Assembly: GCA_020723785.1 (NCBI GenBank)
Contig: DYIH01000001.1
Coordinates: 1 to 29,271 of the forward strand
Reading direction: 5' to 3'
Source of the DNA: Thermaerobacter marianensis
GTDB taxonomy: Bacteria > Bacillota > Sulfobacillia > DYIH01
DNA: 29,271 nucleotides
Shown here: piece by piece, positions 7,785 to 14,115 of the stretch
Layout: the number at the start of each line of letters is the position of its first letter
How positions within the stretch are numbered: position 1 is the stretch's first letter
Notes under the pieces: generated by a model
Seen by the model: the letters and a program-made list of their open reading frames with translations, nothing else
Told to the model about the DNA's origin: nothing
The model's database searches: none
Program-made: the position numbers and the translations under genes

Positions 7785-8353
7785 CGCCACACCACCCATG
7801 CCATCGCCGCCAGGGCGAGCAGCGCCAGCCAGCCCCCCGGTTCCAGAACGGAGGTGGTGACGAAGTTGTAGAGCCGGTTCGATCCCAGGAGGGGCGGCGT
7901 GAAGGGCTTCACCCGGAGCGGCGCCTGCGGATCCAGGTCATGCCCGTAAACATAGAGCCAGCGGTAGAGGTCGACGGCGCCGGCCGCCAGGGCCAGACCC
8001 GTGACACCGGCCGCCAGCGCCCCCAGCCGGCGCCGGCCGGCCAGCCCCGCCGCCAGGGCCAGGGCGGCCAGGGCGACGAAGGCGGGGCGCAGCCACCGGA
8101 ACTCCGGCACCTCCGCGGTTTCCAACGGTAACGGCTTCATCCCGATGTAGTGGTTCAGCGTGTTTATGATCGGGATATCGCCCGAAAGGCCCCCGGCCGA
8201 CACCGTCACCCGCAGCCCCTCCGGGTATTGGGGCGCCACGATCCGCATGCTCCACAGCGGCAGGTGGCCGGCCGCCAACAGCGCCGCCGCGGCCAGGAAG
8301 AAGGCGGCGCGGCGGCCGGCGCCCTTCCGGACCTGCTGCGCCACCGAACTCAT
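7766..8353 (-). CDS. Four-helix membrane protein of the nos operon (NosB-like candidate)
   Basis: A 195-residue protein with four hydrophobic helices (about 16-34, 88-105, 110-130 and 172-190). The large loop after helix 1 contains A-P-Q-Y-P-E-G-L and L-N-H-Y-I-G-M-K-P-L. I associate this conserved-looking motif with membrane proteins found next to nosD in clade II nos clusters, but that link is from memory. Wolinella-type clusters contain a membrane protein, NosB, at this position, so NosB is the best guess; I cannot prove orthology. The His, Met and Tyr residues of the loop could touch metal or the cytochrome. Both ends overlap neighbours: its ATG overlaps the cytochrome stop as ATGA, and its stop overlaps the nosD start region. 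Co-translation therefore looks certain and argues for a role in N2O reduction. Confidence 0.7.
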   Translation of the reverse strand: MSSVAQQVRKGAGRRAAFFLAAAALLAAGHLPLWSMRIVAPQYPEGLRVTVSAGGLSGDIPIINTLNHYIGMKPLPLETAEVPEFRWLRPAFVALAALALAAGLAGRRRLGALAAGVTGLALAAGAVDLYRWLYVYGHDLDPQAPLRVKPFTPPLLGSNRLYNFVTTSVLEPGGWLALLALAAMAWVVWRWPRYE

Positions 8354-8745
8354 TTCAGCGTCTTCAGGTAGGCCACCAGGTCGGCCAGATCGCGGTCCGT
8401 CAGACCGGGGTTAGAAGGCATGGTCCCCCCCGTGCGTCCCACGCCGCCGGAGCGGATCCACGCCTTGACGTTGTCGTCCGTGCGCGGTTTGCCGTTGGGC
8501 AGGGTGGTATCCCAGGCCATCACGCCCTTAAGCCCCGGGCAGACCAGCGTGTCGGAGCCGGTGCTGTGACAGCTCGAACACCCCGCCCGTTGAAAGACGT
8601 TGCTGCCCCGGGCGATATCGCCCGCAGCCTTGACGCCCGGCGGCCTGGCGGCCGGAGCCTTGCCCACCTTGGCGCAACCGGCCACCAGCAAGGCGGCCAG
8701 TGAGAGGCCCGCGAGCAACGTGCCCCACCTCGATGCCGACCTCAC
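8350..8745 (-). CDS. Lipoprotein monohaem cytochrome c, probable electron donor to NosZ
   Basis: A 131-residue small cytochrome. It has a signal peptide ending in a lipobox (L-V-A-G-C24), so it should be anchored in the outer face of the membrane, as usual for Gram-positive cytochromes. The haem site is C56-S-S-C59-H60 and the likely distal ligand is Met109 in G-G-T-M-P-S-N-P. A C-terminal helix L-A-D-L-V-A-Y-L-K completes the class I cytochrome fold. The start is a GTG that overlaps the nosZ stop (GTGA), and its own stop overlaps the next gene (ATGA). The position directly behind nosZ suggests it passes electrons to the CuA site; this is inference from context. Confidence 0.93.
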   Translation of the reverse strand: MRSASRWGTLLAGLSLAALLVAGCAKVGKAPAARPPGVKAAGDIARGSNVFQRAGCSSCHSTGSDTLVCPGLKGVMAWDTTLPNGKPRTDDNVKAWIRSGGVGRTGGTMPSNPGLTDRDLADLVAYLKTLK

Positions 8746-10787
8746 CGGCCCTCACCCTCCGATCCCGGCATGCCGCCAGCCGGCCCCGGCGTGCCGCCAC
8801 CGGGCTGCGTACCGCCACCCGGCCCCGGCGTGCCGCCGCCGGGCAGCCCGCTCGAGCCGCCCCCGGGCGCGGCGCTTGAGCCAGCGCCGGCCGCCGCGCT
8901 TGAGCCGCCCGCTGTTCCCTTGGGCCGCACGAGCAGCCAGCCCTGCATCTCCTGGTGCAACGCGGAGCAGAAGTTCGTGCAATAGAAGGGGTAGACGCCC
9001 GGTTTGTCGGCCGTGAACTCCATGGTCTTCGTCTCGCCCGGCTGGATCTCCATGTTCAGGTCGTAGTTCAGGATGCCGAAGCCGTGGGTGATGTCCTGGT
9101 CGCGGTCGATGTTCGTCAGGTGGACGAAGACGCGGTCCCCCTGGTTGACCTCGATGCGATCGGGCACGAAGCGGGAGCGCACGGCGACACCGTAGACGTG
9201 CACCTCGTCGCCCCGCCGTTCCACACGGGCGTCGGCGGGCCGCCACACGGAGTTCTGGCGCTTCTCGTCCTTGTCGAAGACCACCGTGGTCTTGATCCTG
9301 TCCGCCCGGATGATCTGGCCGTAGTGGGGTTCGGGGTCGACCGGCGCGTCGTAGAGCAGGCGCATCCGCTGCCCGGAGATGTCGACGAGTTGCAGGCTCT
9401 CCGGATGGGAGGGTCCCACGGATAGGTACCTGTCCTTGGCCATCTTGTTCAGCGAGACGAGGTAGCGGCCCACCGGCGCGGCGGTGTCGCCCTCAGCCAC
9501 GGCGATGTGGCCCACGTTGTACTGCACGGGAATGCGGTCCACCACCTCCCAGGTTCCCAGCCGCCACTTGGCCACGGCGCTGTCCAGGAAGAGGGAGGTG
9601 TAGGCGAAACCCTTCCCGTCGAACTGGGTGTGCAGCGGCCCCAGCCCAACCGGCACCTCGGCGGCGCGGACGGCCTCGTACCGCACCACCGGCATACCCC
9701 TGGCCTCGCCGGTAAAGTCCTTTTTGGCGATCGCGCCGCGCAGCTTCTCGAAGTCGAATACGGTCACATGCGGGGCGAGCTTGCCGCTGGCCACGATGTA
9801 GCGGCCGTCCGGGGAAACGTCCACCCCGTGAGGGCTCTTGGCCACCGGTAACAGGTAGGCGATGCCCGGCACCTTCGACGGGTCGATGACTTTCGCCCCG
9901 TCGATGACCGTGTACCGGCCCTCGCGCGCCGCGCGTTCCGCGGCCCTCCAGTCGACGGCCACGATGTAGTCGCGGTCGCGCTTGGAGGCGTTGGCCTCCA
10001 GGTTGGAGGTGGCCTCCTCGGTGTTGTAGGTGGTCAGGAACAGCCAGCCGTCGCTCGGTCCCTTGCCGGCGTCCGACAGGTCATAGGACCACGGCGGGAG
10101 GAGGAGTTCCCAGGCCAGGCTCATCTCGCCCCGATCCTTGTCCACCTTGAGGGCCGCCATCACCCCGTAATAGCGCGAACCGAACTCCTCCAGCGGGGCA
10201 TAGGTGCCGCGCGGGATGGGCATGGCCAGGCGGGAGGGCGCGAAGACGTATTCCGTGTTGGGCGTGACGAAGACGGAACAGTGGGCCCCGGCGATGTTCG
10301 GCAGCGGGCCGACCATCTGGTGCACCCGGAAGGTGTGCAGGTCGATGGAGGCCAGCCGGCCGTTGGCCATGTCGCTCACGAACAGCCAGCGCCCGTCGTA
10401 CTTGCCGCCGGTCTCGCTCAGCGCCACGTGGTGCAGGTCGCCCCAGTGGAAGCCTCCGAGCATCTCGCGGCTCTCCTTCTCGAACCCCCATCCCGTGGCC
10501 GACTCCGGCGTGAAGACGGGGATGGTGCGGATGCGGCGCATGGAGGGGAGGCCGTAGACGAAGACGTTCCCGGAGTGGCCGCCGGAGGCGAACAGGTAGA
10601 ACTCGTCCAGCTTGCCCGAGGGGACGTAGGTCTGCAGCGCCGCCGCGCGCGTATCCGCCGGCCCCTGCGGCGGCAGGTCCGGCCTGGCCCGCGGCAGCCT
10701 GCCCCCCCTGATCACGAAGGCCACCAGCCCTATGAGCGCGACGGCGGCCACCGCCGCCAACAGGCGCGTCCTGCTGTCCCTGATCAA
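8742..10787 (-). CDS. nosZ: Nitrous oxide reductase, clade II (membrane-anchored form)
   Basis: NosZ reduces N2O to N2 outside the cytoplasmic membrane. The 681-residue product has an N-terminal hydrophobic anchor (about 10-26) with no twin-arginine motif and no lipobox, so Sec export is likely; this is typical of clade II. A seven-bladed propeller follows with all seven CuZ histidines: H119-H120 (D-L-H-H), H169, H320 (S-P-H-G-V), H386 (P-L-H-T-Q), H427 (V-G-H-I) and H488 (E-P-H-Y-G). The cupredoxin domain holds CuA: H568 and C603-T-N-F-C607-S-A-L-H611-Q-E-M614. The Trp of the classical C-T-W-F-C motif is Asn here. A tail of about 55 residues, rich in Gly, Pro and Ser, follows the domain. The start is a TTG: a TGA lies three codons upstream in frame and no better start exists. 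It is the first gene of the operon and divergent from the ATPase gene. Confidence 0.97.
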   Translation of the reverse strand: MIRDSRTRLLAAVAAVALIGLVAFVIRGGRLPRARPDLPPQGPADTRAAALQTYVPSGKLDEFYLFASGGHSGNVFVYGLPSMRRIRTIPVFTPESATGWGFEKESREMLGGFHWGDLHHVALSETGGKYDGRWLFVSDMANGRLASIDLHTFRVHQMVGPLPNIAGAHCSVFVTPNTEYVFAPSRLAMPIPRGTYAPLEEFGSRYYGVMAALKVDKDRGEMSLAWELLLPPWSYDLSDAGKGPSDGWLFLTTYNTEEATSNLEANASKRDRDYIVAVDWRAAERAAREGRYTVIDGAKVIDPSKVPGIAYLLPVAKSPHGVDVSPDGRYIVASGKLAPHVTVFDFEKLRGAIAKKDFTGEARGMPVVRYEAVRAAEVPVGLGPLHTQFDGKGFAYTSLFLDSAVAKWRLGTWEVVDRIPVQYNVGHIAVAEGDTAAPVGRYLVSLNKMAKDRYLSVGPSHPESLQLVDISGQRMRLLYDAPVDPEPHYGQIIRADRIKTTVVFDKDEKRQNSVWRPADARVERRGDEVHVYGVAVRSRFVPDRIEVNQGDRVFVHLTNIDRDQDITHGFGILNYDLNMEIQPGETKTMEFTADKPGVYPFYCTNFCSALHQEMQGWLLVRPKGTAGGSSAAAGAGSSAAPGGGSSGLPGGGTPGPGGGTQPGGGTPGPAGGMPGSEGEGR
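8755..8900 (-). repeat. Low-complexity repeats coding the NosZ C-terminal tail
   Basis: The 3' end of nosZ contains imperfect repeats of the type G-G-G-T-P-G-P and S-S-A-A, giving a Gly/Pro/Ser/Ala tail after the CuA domain. At the DNA level there are related GC-rich units around 8770-8840. The tail is probably disordered and lies outside the folded enzyme. Confidence 0.75.
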
Positions 10788-10805
10788 GCTCTTTCATCCT
10801 CTCGC

Positions 10806-10819
10806 GTTGTTCTGACAAC
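10806..10819. promoter_or_regulatory. Dyad GTTGT-N4-ACAAC just upstream of the nosZ SD
   Basis: Perfect 5-bp inverted arms are separated by TCTG. The spacing resembles CRP/FNR-family sites (TTGAT-N4-ATCAA), but the half-sites differ. It lies about 20 bases upstream of the nosZ TTG and next to the AGAGG ribosome site, so it could also act as an RNA hairpin or repressor site. Unproven. Confidence 0.35.
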
Positions 10820-10881
10820 CGATAGCATTCCCCTCCCTTCGACCAACCTTGCGCCTGCCGCCGCTTCTCCGCGGGCCGTAT

Positions 10882-10896
10882 GGCACCCGTGGTGCC
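10882..10896. promoter_or_regulatory. Inverted repeat GGCACC-CGT-GGTGCC upstream of nosZ
   Basis: Perfect 6-bp arms lie around a 3-bp centre about 95 bp upstream of the nosZ start. No T-run follows on either strand, so it is more likely a protein-binding site or chance than a terminator. Confidence 0.25.
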
Positions 10897-11061
10897 GGGA
10901 ATCAATGGAATAAACAGCGCGGTGAGGGCCGGGGAGAAGACCGCCAGGACGGCCGCCCGGCAGTGGGGCGTCCGGGCAAGAAAGGCCCGCAGGTCGGAAA
11001 GCTTCCGCTCGCGGCCACCTGGAATAGCGTGTAGGATAGGACGGTGGAATCGGGCCAACTT

Positions 11062-11072
11062 TATATGATATA
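11062..11072 (+). promoter_or_regulatory. AT-rich palindrome with a -10-like box ahead of the ATPase gene
   Basis: TATAT-G-ATATA is a perfect 11-bp palindrome in an otherwise GC-rich area. It contains TATGAT (11064-11069), one change from the -10 consensus. No clear -35 lies 17 bp upstream. It may be both promoter and operator for the ATPase gene, about 75 bp before its ATG. Confidence 0.35.
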
Positions 11073-11146
11073 GGGGATTATTCTTCATGCTGATCGGTTT
11101 TCGTGGCATGCAATGAAAGCCGTTACTGCAGGAGGAAAAGGACGGC

Positions 11147-12400
11147 ATGAGTCGAATAGACCAACCGGATGCCACCGATGGCTCGAAACAGGTGAGGGCC
11201 ATTTCGACCGAGCGCAAAGGCAGGAGTCCCTTCTATCCAGGACAACCGGTGCCGGTTGAACTGTTCGTGGGACGGCAGGAGCAGGTCGACCGGATCATGA
11301 CCCGCGGCGTTGCCCAGGTCGCCGCCGGTAAGCCGGTGGCCGTCTTCGTCCAGGGCGAGTACGGTATCGGAAAAAGCTCGCTGGCTGGGTTCGTGCAATT
11401 CCTGGCGGAAAAAAAGTATAACCTTCATCCTCTCTACGTTCCACTGGGTACGGCGGAAAACCCGGACGACCTGGGGAAAGAGGTCCTCGAAACCACCCTC
11501 AAATCGGGTGCCTTCAACCCGACCAGGGCCGACAGGATTCGCACCTGGCTGAACAAGTATATCGAGAACGTGACCTTTTTCGGCGTCAGCATTCGCCTGG
11601 ACGCCATCAAACGGGACGCACCCCATATCGCCTCGGGCATGTTGCCCTTTCTCGCGGAGGTGTTCAACCGTCTCAACGATACCGGCGTAAAGGGGCTGTT
11701 CCTCGTCTTAGACGAAATCAACGGCATCGCCGCCGATCGTCGTTTCGCCTACCTGCTCAAATCCATCGTCGACGGCAACGCCATGTCCCCCAAGCCCATA
11801 CCGCTGCTCCTGATGCTCTGCGGCGTGGAGGAACGACGCCGCCAGATGATCCAACATCATCCCCCCCTGGACCGGATCTTCGACGTCATTGAGATCAGCG
11901 CCCTGTCCGCGGAGGAAATGAAAACGTTTTTCGAAAACGCTTTTCGGAGCGTGGACATCGAGGTCGAATCGGAGGCGATAGAGCTTTTAATAGAATGGTC
12001 AGCGGGATTGCCCAAGATCATGCACCTGGTGGGGGATGCCGCCTTCTGGCTGGATCGTGACGGCGTCATCTCCAAAGGGGACGCGCTCGCAGCCGTCATG
12101 GTGGCTGCCGAAGAGGTCGGCACCAAGTTCGTCGACCAACAGGTCTACAGGGCGTTGAAGAGTCGGGACTACCATGCCATCCTGCGGAAGCTGGGCAAGA
12201 TCAGCTTGAAGAGCAACTCATTCATGAAGTCCGAATTGGAAAAGGATCTCACGGATTCAGAGCGCAAAAAGCTCAACAACTTCCTCCAGCGAATGAAAAA
12301 GCTCAACGTGCTACGGTCCGGAGACAGCATGGGGGAGTATGAGTTCAACCTGCCGATGGTCCGGGCCTACATCTGGCTGCAGAGCCGGCGGGACGGGTAG
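11147..12400 (+). CDS. AAA/STAND-type ATPase with C-terminal winged-helix-like domain, possible defence protein
   Basis: A 417-residue soluble ATPase. The N terminus has P-F-Y-P-G-Q-P-V-P-x-E-L-F-V-G-R (28-43), a signature of a broad group of Orc/Cdc6-like and STAND ATPases. Walker A is G70-E-Y-G-I-G-K76-S-S and Walker B is L-F-L-V-L-D189-E190. A sensor-like region M-L-C-G-V-E-E-R follows at about 224-231. The last 90 residues (R-D-Y-H-A-I-L-R-K-L-G-K onward) look like a winged-helix DNA-binding domain. The ATG has GGAGGAAAAGG before it. It is the only plus-strand gene between nosZ and the restriction-modification pair, and its GC content is visibly lower than that of the pur and nos genes. 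Related ATPases occur near restriction and anti-phage genes, but a defence role here is inference from position. Confidence 0.8.
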   Translation: MSRIDQPDATDGSKQVRAISTERKGRSPFYPGQPVPVELFVGRQEQVDRIMTRGVAQVAAGKPVAVFVQGEYGIGKSSLAGFVQFLAEKKYNLHPLYVPLGTAENPDDLGKEVLETTLKSGAFNPTRADRIRTWLNKYIENVTFFGVSIRLDAIKRDAPHIASGMLPFLAEVFNRLNDTGVKGLFLVLDEINGIAADRRFAYLLKSIVDGNAMSPKPIPLLLMLCGVEERRRQMIQHHPPLDRIFDVIEISALSAEEMKTFFENAFRSVDIEVESEAIELLIEWSAGLPKIMHLVGDAAFWLDRDGVISKGDALAAVMVAAEEVGTKFVDQQVYRALKSRDYHAILRKLGKISLKSNSFMKSELEKDLTDSERKKLNNFLQRMKKLNVLRSGDSMGEYEFNLPMVRAYIWLQSRRDG

Positions 12401-12482
12401 GAAAACCCCGACGCCTGCGCCTTGGAGACTCAAGCGGTTGCGACATTGGGAAAGAGATCCTCGAAGCCACCCGCAAATCGGG
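12400..12482 (+). pseudogene. Decayed partial second copy of the ATPase gene
   Basis: Directly after the ATPase stop, two blocks repeat an internal part of the same gene. GGAAAACCCCGACGCCTG (12400-12417) matches 11455-11472 almost fully. The 35 bases at 12448-12482 match 11474-11508 with three differences, changing G-K-E-V-L-E-T-T-L-K-S-G to G-K-E-I-L-E-A-T-R-K-S-G. About 30 unrelated bases separate the blocks, where the gene has only one. This looks like the scar of a lost paralogue or a recombination event, not a functional gene. Confidence 0.65.
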
Positions 12483-12489
12483 ATATGGG

Positions 12490-13101
12490 TTACGGCGCTA
12501 CCCCGACGAGAATCAGGGGCACGGCAGGGACGCCGCGCCCTTCGCGGATGAGGTTGTAAAGCTCGGCCTCGTAATAGCCTACTCCGGACGACATCTCCTG
12601 TTGAAGTTCCTTCATTGGTAGTATCTCCACGCCGACGTCGATCACGTCGCCCACGTAAAACGCCATGTGCTTCACAAAAAGATCATAGGCAACAAAGGGA
12701 TATTTCCCGAATTGGACCTCGACCGCCACACGTTCCTTTACGAAATCCGTCTGATTATAGGAGTATATGGGTGTCATCCCCGCGTTCTCTATTTCGGCTT
12801 TCTGCTGTGCGGCAGGTAGATGCATGGTCTTACGAATCAGCTGGACATCGGATGTTACCCAATAAGAGGTTCGCCGCTCCCCCCAACCGCGAGCAGCAAA
12901 CGCCTGTCGCAGTGCCCGATTCATTGCCACAGGAGAAAAGAAAACGCTGCCCTCGGTCCGTTTCTCCTTGGATACTTTCGTCTTGCAGGCGCTGGCATCA
13001 ACCGACGCTATACACGCTTCGATCTCGGTCCACAGATGTTTCTTGTGTACCAAAAGGAACTCAACACCGTTGAGGTGCGAATAGCATTCCACGATCTCCA
13101 T
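12490..13101 (-). CDS. Type II restriction endonuclease, BstYI/BglII family
   Basis: A 203-residue protein closely resembling BstYI as I remember it, over nearly its whole length: Y-S-H-L-N-G near the start, S-Y-N-Q-T-D-F-V-K, V-E-V-Q-F-G-K-Y, A-Y-D-L-F-V-K-H-M-A-F-Y-V, I-D-V-G-V-E-I-L-P-M-K-E-L and G-R-G-V-P near the end. BstYI cuts R^GATCY, so the same target is likely. The catalytic set of this family (Asp84, Glu93, Gln95 in BglII) is present with the same spacing as D119, E128 and Q130. The ATG has GGGGAGGG about seven bases upstream. The gene follows the methyltransferase by 43 bp on the same strand. Its AT content is clearly higher than that of the pur genes, which suggests recent transfer. 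Confidence 0.93.
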   Translation of the reverse strand: MEIVECYSHLNGVEFLLVHKKHLWTEIEACIASVDASACKTKVSKEKRTEGSVFFSPVAMNRALRQAFAARGWGERRTSYWVTSDVQLIRKTMHLPAAQQKAEIENAGMTPIYSYNQTDFVKERVAVEVQFGKYPFVAYDLFVKHMAFYVGDVIDVGVEILPMKELQQEMSSGVGYYEAELYNLIREGRGVPAVPLILVGVAP

Positions 13102-13144
13102 GATAAGCCCTCCCCGGCAGCAAAAAACAGCAATCGGGGCAACG

Positions 13145-14104
13145 TCACGGAATCATCTCCAACGATGGCCGGGAGATGGCGCGCCCGGCCGGTGGTTCAT
13201 AGATGGGTCGATCCATGGGGCGGGTCCGCAGGAGACCTGCGGCAGCCAGCCGCACCCGCTCCCCCGCAATTCTCACGTACTCCTCAACGATATCCGCCCC
13301 TGCCGCCTGGCGGCCGTGTTTCACCGCCGCCACCAACGTCGACCCCACACCCATGTAGGGATCCACCACCAGCTGGCCCCTCTCGGTCATGGAGAGCACC
13401 AACCGCTCCACCAGTTCAACGGGAAACTGACAGGGGTGAATGGTCTTCTCCACATGGTTATGCTTAACGTTTGGGATCATCCAGACGTCGCCCGGGTTCT
13501 TCCCCAGGGGGTTGCAGGAGAATTGCCCGGCCTTAGGCCCCTTGAAATACTTCTTGCCCGGATACTTCTGAGGTACTCTGACAGGGTCGAGGTCAAAAAC
13601 ATAATCATCGGACTTGGTGAACCACAGGATCGTTTCATAGCGTCCCGAAAAACGCTTGGAACAATGCAGACCGTGTTCGAAATGCCAGACGATGCGATTA
13701 CGCAGTTTCAAGCCGTGTTCCTTAAAAACAGGGTATAGAACCACGTCAAGAGGGACGATCTCGCCATCGGGAGCGACGTAGTTCCCCACCTGCCAGCAGA
13801 GACTCCCCCGCCGGTGCAGGATGCGTACACATTCGACAATGACAGAGGCCTGTTCCTCGACATAAATTTCGAGGGCCTTCCTTTTCTCATACTTCTTCCC
13901 AATGTTGTAAGGGGGTGAGGTCACGATGAGATGGGCAGCCTCGTCCGGAATCGTTTTCAACAGACCCTTGCAATCGCCATGAAACAAGGTCACGTCGTCC
14001 CGAAGTTCCCGCGCGACGGCCAAGTCATCGAGTTTCCCCTGATGCAACCGCCGACCCTCCCAAGGTTCCATCGAAGTCGGTTTGATCAGTTCGCCATCGC
14101 ACAC
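13145..14104 (-). CDS. DNA methyltransferase of the BstYI-like restriction-modification system
   Basis: The partner of the restriction enzyme, expected to protect RGATCY sites. Motif IV is T-S-P-P-Y-N at residues 62-67. The AdoMet-binding motif (D-P-Y-M-G-V-G-S-T) comes near the C terminus, so the order is that of the beta class. The S-P-P-Y form is usual for N4-cytosine methylases, though N6-adenine cannot be excluded. The G-K-K-Y-E-K, S-K-R-F-S-G-R-Y-E-T-I-L-W-F and N-V-K-H-N-H-V-E-K-T-I-H-P-C-Q-F-P blocks are typical of this subgroup. A longer frame runs back into purF, but I choose the GTG at 14104, which has AGGAG five bases before it (319 residues); an ATG at 14071 is an alternative. 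It begins 11 bp after the purF stop, so it is probably transcribed with the purine operon. Confidence 0.93.
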   Translation of the reverse strand: MCDGELIKPTSMEPWEGRRLHQGKLDDLAVARELRDDVTLFHGDCKGLLKTIPDEAAHLIVTSPPYNIGKKYEKRKALEIYVEEQASVIVECVRILHRRGSLCWQVGNYVAPDGEIVPLDVVLYPVFKEHGLKLRNRIVWHFEHGLHCSKRFSGRYETILWFTKSDDYVFDLDPVRVPQKYPGKKYFKGPKAGQFSCNPLGKNPGDVWMIPNVKHNHVEKTIHPCQFPVELVERLVLSMTERGQLVVDPYMGVGSTLVAAVKHGRQAAGADIVEEYVRIAGERVRLAAAGLLRTRPMDRPIYEPPAGRAISRPSLEMIP

Positions 14105-14115
14105 GTGTTCTCCTG

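Larger units (their letters stand above)
10788..11146. other. Divergent intergenic region between nosZ and the ATPase gene
   Basis: A 359-bp region that must hold promoters for both directions. The half near nosZ is GC-rich and the half near the ATPase is AT-rich. It carries the dyads listed separately. A minus frame stays open through it into nosZ in another phase, but its composition and lack of an SD argue against a gene. No terminator or RNA gene is visible. Confidence 0.6.

Noticed and set aside
8740..8900. Repeats considered as a CRISPR or mobile element end
   Set aside because: They are in frame within nosZ, imperfect, and code a Gly/Pro tail; no spacer pattern is present.
10882..10896. 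Inverted repeat considered as a terminator
   Set aside because: No T-run on either strand and no gene ends there; kept only as a possible binding site.
10081..11217. Long minus-strand open frame covering the nosZ-ATPase gap and the start of nosZ
   Set aside because: It lies out of phase over nosZ, has no SD, and its part within nosZ is an Arg/Gly-rich shadow typical of high-GC DNA. The gap portion shows no recognisable domain.
4898..14115. Search for insertion sequences, integrase genes, tRNA att sites or flanking repeats around the insertion in the pur operon
   Set aside because: No transposase or integrase gene, no tRNA, and no matching direct repeats were seen at the two edges by eye.
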